Source: RI-231 sp041394905
Lineage (GTDB): Bacteria > Acidobacteriota > Terriglobia > Bryobacterales > UBA6623
Direction of reading: 5' to 3'
Length of the DNA: 64,000 bases
NCBI GenBank assembly: GCA_041394905.1
Contig: JAWKHJ010000002.1
Coordinates: 682,001 to 746,000 of the forward strand
The notes beneath the pieces are model-generated. The model was not told the DNA's origin and did no database searches. It saw only the letters and a list, made by a program, of their open reading frames with translations. A program made the position numbers and the translations under genes. Below, in pieces: positions 58,527-64,000 of this stretch. The first letter of the stretch is position 1; each line of letters begins with the position of its first letter.

Positions 58527-59276
58527 ATGAGCCGGACCGAAGCAGCGATTGCTTTTGAGAATGTGCGCAAGTCGTTCGGGACGCGGACGATTCTGGACGG
58601 CGTGACGTTCGAAGTGCCGAAGGGGCGCTCGATTGCGATCTTGGGGCGCAGCGGCACGGGCAAGAGCGTCTCACTGAAGCTGATGATCGGGTTGCTGACG
58701 CCGGATTCGGGCAAGGTGGAGGTGCTGGGCAAGCAGCCGGCGCAGCTCGATTCGCCGGGCATGTCAGAGCTGCGGAAGCGCATGGGGTTTTTGTTCCAGA
58801 ACTCGGCGTTGTTTGATTCGATCAACGTTTTCGACAACATTGCGTTTCCGCTGCGGCGCAACAAGAAAGGGACGGAGGCGGAAATTCGCGAGCGGGTGGA
58901 AACGCTGCTGGCGGAGGTGCAGTTGCCGGGCGAGGGCGAGAAGATGCCGTCGGAGCTTTCGGGCGGCATGAAGAAGCGTGCGGCGCTGGCGCGGGCCCTG
59001 GCGATGGATCCGGAGGTGCTGCTGGTGGACGAGCCGAGCGCGGGGCTGGATCCAATTACGTCGGAAGAGATCGACGATTTGCTCGAGAGCATTCGCAATG
59101 ACGCGAGCAAGACGCTGGTGGTGGTGACGCACAACATGCCGAGCGCGCGGCGGCTGGGCCACGAGCTGTTGTTTCTCGATGAGGGAAAAGTCTTGGCGCA
59201 GGGGCCGCCGGAGGAGCTCGAGGGCTCGTCCGAAGAGCTGGTGCAGAAGTTCTTGAGCTCGGTGAGCGGAGGTTAG
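58527..59276 (+). CDS. mlaF: MlaF-type ABC transporter ATPase
   Basis: 249 residues. Walker A ILGRSGTGKSVSLKLMIG, Q-loop FLFQNSALFDSINVFDN, signature PSELSGGMKKRAALARALAM, Walker B VLLVDEPSAGLDPITSEEID and H-loop VVVTHNMPSA. Five bases after mlaE. It drives lipid transport by the Mla complex. Confidence 0.96.
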   Translation: MSRTEAAIAFENVRKSFGTRTILDGVTFEVPKGRSIAILGRSGTGKSVSLKLMIGLLTPDSGKVEVLGKQPAQLDSPGMSELRKRMGFLFQNSALFDSINVFDNIAFPLRRNKKGTEAEIRERVETLLAEVQLPGEGEKMPSELSGGMKKRAALARALAMDPEVLLVDEPSAGLDPITSEEIDDLLESIRNDASKTLVVVTHNMPSARRLGHELLFLDEGKVLAQGPPEELEGSSEELVQKFLSSVSGG

Positions 59277-59279
59277 GCG

Positions 59280-60720
59280 ATGCAGAATGCCAATCGATGG
59301 GTCGTCGGGATTTTCTTGATCGGAGGCGTGCTGTTGTTCGCCGCGGGATTGTTCTTGATCGGCGACCGGCGGCAGTTGTTCTCCGACAGCATCGAGATCT
59401 ACTCCGAGTTTCACAATTTGGCGGGCTTGCAGAACGGCGCGTCGGTGCGTGTTTCTGGTTTGAATGCCGGCGAGGTGCTGGAGATCCAGGTGCCGTCGCG
59501 GCCGGAAGACAAGTTTCGGGTGAAGTTCCGCATCACGGATCGCTTTTTACCGGTGGTGCGCCAGAACTCGGTGGCGAGCATCCAGACGGACGGCATCGTG
59601 GGCTCGAAGTTCTTACAGGTGGACGCCGGCACGAGCGCGTCGCCCCAGGTGAAGGACGCCGACGTGCTGGAGGGCAACGAGCCGTTCGAGTTTGGAGACT
59701 TGATGGACCGGGCCGAAGAGATGATCACGGTCTTGCAGGACGAGGTGGTCAAGGTGTCGGGCCAGGTGGACGGCGTGATCGACAAGGTGGTGGTGATCGC
59801 CGATAACACCGAGGCGTTCGTCGACGAGCTGCGGCCAGAGGTGACGGGCGCCATGCGCAACGTGCAGGCGGTGACCGCCGACGTGCATTCGCTGACGGCG
59901 AGCGTGAAGCGCGGCGACGGCACGGTAGGCAAGCTGTTTACCGACGAGCAGCTCTACACCGAGATGCGCTCGAGCGTGAACTACTTCAAGCAAACCGCTG
60001 ACAACGTGCAGCAAACGACGGCGGACGTGAAAAGATGGTGGCCGAGCTCGACGAGAAGCGCGTAGTCGACGATGTGAAGAAGACGATGGAGAACGTTCAG
60101 CAGGCGACGGCCAAGGTGAACGGGCTGCTCGACGACATGAAGCCGGAGGGGACGGACGGCATCGTAGCGGACGTGCAGGAGACGATGGCGTCGGCGCGCG
60201 AGGCGATGGAGGACTTTTCCGACAGCGGCGAGGCGCTCAAGCGGAACTTCCTGCTGCGCGGGTTCTTCAAGAAGCGGCGGTTTTATGACCTGGACGAGAT
60301 TCCGGTCGACGATTATCGTTCTGGCGCGAAGGTCCCAGGCTTTGAGATCTCGCGCTCCTGGGTGGCGGCGCCGGAGCTGTTCGAGCAGGACAAGAACGGC
60401 GAAGTCACGTTGACCGATGCGGGCGAGCGCGAGGTGCAAGAGGCGGTTGCGCCGTATCTCGAGACAATTCGCAAAGACCCGATCATGGTGGAGGGCTACG
60501 CGGCGAGCGGCGACGAGTCGGACAACTTCATGATGTCGCAGCGGCGGGCCATGGCGGTGCGCGACTACTTGGTGAGGTACTTCCAGATCCGGCCGACGTA
60601 TGTGGGCGTGATGCCAATGGGCAAGGTGGCGACCGAGAAGCCGGGTACGTATTGGGAAGGGTCTCGCTGGTGCGCTACTCGCCGCAGGATCCGACGAAGA
60701 AAAAGAAGAACAAGGATTGA
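59280..60720 (+). CDS. MlaD-like MCE-domain protein with OmpA-like C-terminal region
   Basis: Composite, about 480 residues; breaks near 60030 (run of A) and 60660. An N-terminal membrane anchor (WVVGIFLIGGVLLFAAGLFL) and MCE domain about residues 38-125 (YSEFHNLAGLQNGASVRVSG, VASIQTDGIVGSKFLQVDAG), then a long helical stretch with repeated DxVxxTxxxVQ units, and a final alpha-beta region (DPIMVEGYAASGDESDNFMM, QRRAMAVRDYLVRYFQIRPT) like OmpA/MotB peptidoglycan-binding domains. The end reads SLVRYSPQDPTKKKKNKD. MCE proteins carry lipid across the periplasm; the OmpA-like end could anchor the bridge to peptidoglycan (inference). Confidence 0.82.
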
Positions 60721-60764
60721 GCTCCGAGTTGCGGCGGAGGCGGCGCTCTGGCGATGATCCAACA

Positions 60765-62069
60765 ATGGACGAGCGTTGGCGGAAATCGCGTGAGCTGTTG
60801 CAGCGGGCCCGAGGCTCGCTGGCGGGAGGGGTTTCCAGCCCGTTCCGAGCGAAGTTCCCTGTACCACTGTTCTTCGAGGACGGCGAAGGCTCGCGGCTAA
60901 CGGATGTCGACGGGAACGGCTACATCGACTACGCATTGGCTTGGGGGCCGCTGATCCTCGGCCACAAGCACCCGCGGATGGTGGAAGCTGTGGCGGCTGC
61001 GGCGCAAAAGCCGCATACCTACGGCGCTCAGCATGAGCTCGAGTATGCCGTGGCGGAGAAGGTGCAGGCGATGGTGCCTTGCGCCGAGCGCGTCGCGGTG
61101 ACCTCGGCCGGCAGCGAAGCGGTGCAGTTGGCCATGCGCCTGGCTCGCGCGGCCACTGGGCGGACGAAGATCCTCAAGTTCGAAGGGCACTACCACGGCT
61201 GGATCGACTCGGCTTTGATCAGCTACCACCCGTCGCGCGAGGCTTGCGGACCGGCGGATGCACCGAACGCGGTGCTGCCGTCGCGCGGCCAAGTGGCGAA
61301 CGCTGCGGACAACGTAGCCATCGCGCGCTGGAATTCCGCCGACGCGCTTGCCCAGACTCTCGAACGCCATGCCGGCGAGATCGCGGCGGTGATTCTGGAG
61401 CCGGTGCTATGCAACAGCGGCTGCCTGATGCCGCGCGAGGGCTACCTGGAAAGCGTCGCCAAGCTCGCGCGCGAGGCGGGCGCACTGCTCATCTTCGACG
61501 AGGTGATCACGGGTTTGCGGATGGCTCCCGGCGGCGCGCAACAGGCCTTCGGAGTGGTTCCGGATTTGGCTACGCTCGGCAAGGCTTTGGGCGGGGGCGT
61601 GCCGATCAGTGCGGTGGTTGGACGCAAGGACTTGATCGAACTGATCGTGGACGGCGGCGTGGCTTTCGGCGGCACCTTCAACGGCAATCCGCTGAGCATG
61701 GCGGGCGCGAACGCGGCGCTGGACGTACTCGGCGAAAACGACGGCGCGGCGCTCGCGGCGGCAAACCGGCGGGGCGAGAAGCTGCGCGACGGGCTGGCCG
61801 AGCGCGCCGCCGCGCACGGCATCCCGTGCCGCACCACGGGGTTCGGCTGCGCCTTCTCAGTTCATTTCACCGAGCGCGCTGAGCTGCGCGAGTACCGCGA
61901 CACGCTGGATGACGATGGGGAGCTGCTACGCAAGTTCCTGACGGCGGCGCTCGAGCAGGGGATTTACATTCTGGCGGATGGGCGCTTCTATGTTTCGACC
62001 GCGCACACGGACGCGGATATTGACGAGACGCTCGAGGCGTTGGACCGGGCGCTGGCGACGCTCGCCTAA
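60765..62069 (+). CDS. PLP-dependent class III aminotransferase, glutamate-1-semialdehyde aminomutase-like
   Basis: 434 residues from ATG 60765; a TTG at 60717 overlapping the previous stop would add 16 polar residues. Motifs: RARGSLAGGVSSPFRAKFPV, DGNGYIDYALAWGPLILGHK, TSAGSEAVQLAMRLARAATG, FEGHYHGW, LIFDEVITGLRMAPGGAQQ and the PLP Lys in DLATLGKALGGGVPISAVVG. The layout is that of HemL and its paralogues. The core hemL of tetrapyrrole synthesis is usually closer to consensus, so a related aminomutase or transaminase role is possible. Confidence 0.85.
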   Translation: MDERWRKSRELLQRARGSLAGGVSSPFRAKFPVPLFFEDGEGSRLTDVDGNGYIDYALAWGPLILGHKHPRMVEAVAAAAQKPHTYGAQHELEYAVAEKVQAMVPCAERVAVTSAGSEAVQLAMRLARAATGRTKILKFEGHYHGWIDSALISYHPSREACGPADAPNAVLPSRGQVANAADNVAIARWNSADALAQTLERHAGEIAAVILEPVLCNSGCLMPREGYLESVAKLAREAGALLIFDEVITGLRMAPGGAQQAFGVVPDLATLGKALGGGVPISAVVGRKDLIELIVDGGVAFGGTFNGNPLSMAGANAALDVLGENDGAALAAANRRGEKLRDGLAERAAAHGIPCRTTGFGCAFSVHFTERAELREYRDTLDDDGELLRKFLTAALEQGIYILADGRFYVSTAHTDADIDETLEALDRALATLA

Positions 62070-62195
62070 CAAACCGAGCGGGTCGCGCGTCGATGCGAGT
62101 AGGGCCCCGCGTTGCATCGCCGTCGGGCGCTGTCCCACAATGGTGAGTTCGCGTGCATTCGGCGGCGCAGGCCGCATGTCCCTGAAAAGACAGCC

Positions 62196-63242
62196 ATGAT
62201 CAAAGTCGAAGGCGTCAGTAAACGTTACGGCTCGACCCGAGCTGTGCGGAACATTTCGTTTGAGGTTCGGCGCGGTGAGATCGTCGGATTTCTGGGCCCA
62301 AACGGGGCTGGAAAGACGACGACCATGCGCATCTTGACCGGCTTCCTGCCCCCCACCGAAGGGCGGGCGATCGTCGCCGGTTACGACGTGTCCGAAGACC
62401 CGCTCGAGGTGAAGAAGCGCATCGGGTACCTGCCAGAGAATCCACCGGTTTATCCGGAAATGGACGTAGAGGGGTACCTGCGCTTCGTCGCGCGGCTCAA
62501 AGGCGTACCGAGCAGCGAGATTCCGAGCCGACTCGAGAATGCTTTGGACCGCGTCTCGATCGGCCACGTGCGCTCAAAGCTGATCGGAAAGCTCTCCAAG
62601 GGCTACCGGCAGCGGGTGGGTTTGGCGCAAGCGCTGATCCATTCGCCCGACGTCCTGGTGCTGGACGAGCCTACGGTAGGCCTAGACCCGAAGCAGATCA
62701 TCGAGGTGCGCGAGCTGATCAAGTCGCTCGCGGGCGAGCACACGATCATCCTCTCGACGCACATCTTGAGCGAGGTGGCCTCCACCTGCAACCGCATCAT
62801 CATCATCAATGAAGGTGAGATCGAGGCGAGCGATACGCCGGCGAATCTGACCGCGCGGATGCAGGGCGGCGAGTCGACCGAGATCGAAGTCGACGGTCCG
62901 GCGGCCGACGTGGAGCGGACTCTCGCAGCGCTCGAGGGCGTCGAACGCGTGACGCGCAACGAGGACGCCAACGGCCATGCCTCGTTCACCGTGGACGCGA
63001 CCACGGGCGCGGCGATTCGAGCCGAGCTGGCCCGCGCGGTGGTCAATGCCGGCTGGGGGCTGCACGGCATGCGCTCGGCGGGCATGTCGCTCGAGGACAT
63101 CTTCCTCAAGCTGACCACCGAAGACCACGAAGACCTGCGTCAGGCCGAGAACCTCGCGCATGGTCATCAGTTCCATACGCTCCCCGCGGCGCAACCGTCT
63201 GACGACGCCGCCGAAGAGGAAAAAGGAGAGGCGCAGGAATGA
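62196..63242 (+). CDS. ABC exporter ATP-binding protein
   Basis: 348 residues from ATG 62196. Walker A FLGPNGAGKTTTMRILTGFL, signature KLSKGYRQRVGLAQALIHSP, Walker B VLVLDEPTVGLDPKQIIEVR, H-loop IILSTHILSEV. A C-terminal domain of about 100 residues ends acidic (DDAAEEEKGEAQE). The layout resembles GldA-type ATPases that pair with a GldF-like permease, encoded next with an ATGA overlap. Substrate unknown; a link to gliding or secretion cannot be claimed from sequence alone. Confidence 0.93.
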   Translation: MIKVEGVSKRYGSTRAVRNISFEVRRGEIVGFLGPNGAGKTTTMRILTGFLPPTEGRAIVAGYDVSEDPLEVKKRIGYLPENPPVYPEMDVEGYLRFVARLKGVPSSEIPSRLENALDRVSIGHVRSKLIGKLSKGYRQRVGLAQALIHSPDVLVLDEPTVGLDPKQIIEVRELIKSLAGEHTIILSTHILSEVASTCNRIIIINEGEIEASDTPANLTARMQGGESTEIEVDGPAADVERTLAALEGVERVTRNEDANGHASFTVDATTGAAIRAELARAVVNAGWGLHGMRSAGMSLEDIFLKLTTEDHEDLRQAENLAHGHQFHTLPAAQPSDDAAEEEKGEAQE

Positions 63243-64000
63243 GCAACGTGCTCACGATCGCCCGCCGCGAGCTGCAGGTCTATTTCAGCTCGCCCATCGC
63301 CTACATCGTGTTGGCGATGTTCGGTGTGATTTTCGGTTTCTTTTTCTACAGCGCGGTGGCGTTCTTCCAGACGTTTTCGGCGCAGGCGGCGATGAACCCC
63401 GGCATGGCGCCGCCGCTCAACGTGAACCAGTTCATCATCGAGCCCACGCTGGGCAACTTCACGATCATCCTGCTGTTTCTGGCGCCGATGATCACGATGC
63501 GGCTCTTCGCCGAGGAGCAACGGCAGGGCACGATCGAGCTTCTGCTGACTTCGCCGGTGAGCGACTACGAAATCATCCTCGGCAAATGGCTGGGCGCGAT
63601 GCTGCTCTATGCGTGCATGTTGACCGTCTCGCTGATCAATTTCGCGGTGTTGTTCTACTTCACCACCCCAGATTGGCGGGCGCTCGCAGTTGGCTACTTG
63701 GGCGTTTTGCTGGTGGGCGGCGCGTTGCTGGCCATCGGCGAGTTCATCTCGACGCTGACGAAGAATCAAATTGTGGCGGGCGCGCTGACCTTCGGCGTTT
63801 TCCTGCTTTTGTGGGTGCTCGATTGGGTGAACCAGTACTCGACGACGATGGTCGGTAAGGTTTGCTCGTACCTGGCGTTCCCGCCGCACCTGCAACAGTT
63901 CACCAAGGGCGTCCTCGAGCTGAAGGACGTCGTGTATTACGTGAGCGTGATCGTGCTCGGTTTGTTCCTGAGCAAGCGCTCGCTCGAATCCATTCGCTGG
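63239..64000 (+). CDS. ABC-2 type permease (GldF-like), 3' partial
   Basis: The ATG at 63239 overlaps the ATPase stop. 254 codons are visible to the window edge with no stop: MSNVLTIARRELQVYFSSPI, AYIVLAMFGVIFGFFFYSAV, LGNFTIILLFLAPMITMRLF, AEEQRQGTIELLLTSPVSDY and EIILGKWLGAMLLYACMLTV, about six membrane segments. The EEQRQGTIELLLTSP string is typical of GldF/ABC-2 permeases. It forms the membrane part of the exporter with the ATPase upstream. Confidence 0.93.
   Translation, partial: MSNVLTIARRELQVYFSSPIAYIVLAMFGVIFGFFFYSAVAFFQTFSAQAAMNPGMAPPLNVNQFIIEPTLGNFTIILLFLAPMITMRLFAEEQRQGTIELLLTSPVSDYEIILGKWLGAMLLYACMLTVSLINFAVLFYFTTPDWRALAVGYLGVLLVGGALLAIGEFISTLTKNQIVAGALTFGVFLLLWVLDWVNQYSTTMVGKVCSYLAFPPHLQQFTKGVLELKDVVYYVSVIVLGLFLSKRSLESIRW

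Overview
The window reads as a chromosomal stretch of a GC-rich, diderm, aerobic heterotroph, most likely an Acidobacteriota member of the Bryobacterales/Solibacter kind. This is inference. It rests on two tandem small secreted proteins of the NIPFxFxVG type that I associate with that phylum, Tat-exported and lipoprotein enzymes, lyase plus sulfatase genes, and an outer-membrane lipid (Mla) system. No rRNA, CRISPR array or intact insertion sequence was seen; there is one tRNA (Pro, UGG).

Layout. 0-16.7 kb: end of a lysyl-phosphatidylglycerol-type membrane protein with a VirJ/AcvB-like hydrolase; a PAS histidine kinase with two response regulators; envelope-stress genes (lipoprotein, MscS channel, cardiolipin synthase, DUF1003); secreted proteins; catalase; then Tat/lipoprotein enzymes, a DUF59 fusion and a multiheme cytochrome c-FGE-like fusion. 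16.8-28 kb: one long operon, rnfB-nifJ-rnfCDGEA-(NqrM-like)-FNR, joining pyruvate:ferredoxin oxidoreductase to the Rnf ion pump and an NAD(P)H-ferredoxin oxidoreductase. 28-34.3 kb: caa3 oxidase (II, fused I-III, CtaG), a Rieske protein and cytochrome b fused to cytochrome c. 34.5-41 kb: an intradiol dioxygenase, then a sigma54 activator followed by three 16-bp palindromes and a six-gene stress-like set (YHS protein, cysteine hydrolase, TraR/DksA-like protein, ECF sigma, flavin-binding protein, DinB). 41-46 kb: tRNA-Pro, MarC, heme A synthase, ammonium transporter, signal peptidase. 46-50 kb: polysaccharide lyase plus arylsulfatase operon, then thiG. 50.2-55.7 kb: an accessory, partly AT-richer zone with remnants of three toxin-antitoxin modules, a DUF6414-like gene, a membrane protein with DUF4145-like and H-type lectin regions, a small ferredoxin-like gene and several families of palindromic or dispersed repeats. 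55.7-64 kb: second sulfatase, truncated haemoglobin, Mla phospholipid-transport genes, a PLP aminotransferase and an ABC exporter cut by the window end.

A window-wide feature is the number of genes whose conserved protein sequence jumps between reading frames at single-base gaps, often in short homopolymers. These affect housekeeping genes (thiG, lepB, nifJ, coxA), so consensus sequencing error is the best explanation; such genes are given as one composite CDS with approximate break points. The block at about 34.3-43.4 kb is free of them. Frameshifts in the 50.7-54.3 kb accessory genes may be error, true decay, or both.

The most unusual signals are the sigma54 activator with its palindrome triplet and stress set, the combined PFOR/Rnf/FNR operon in an organism with a caa3 chain, the cytochrome c-FGE-like and DUF59 fusions, and the toxin-antitoxin and repeat-rich zone.
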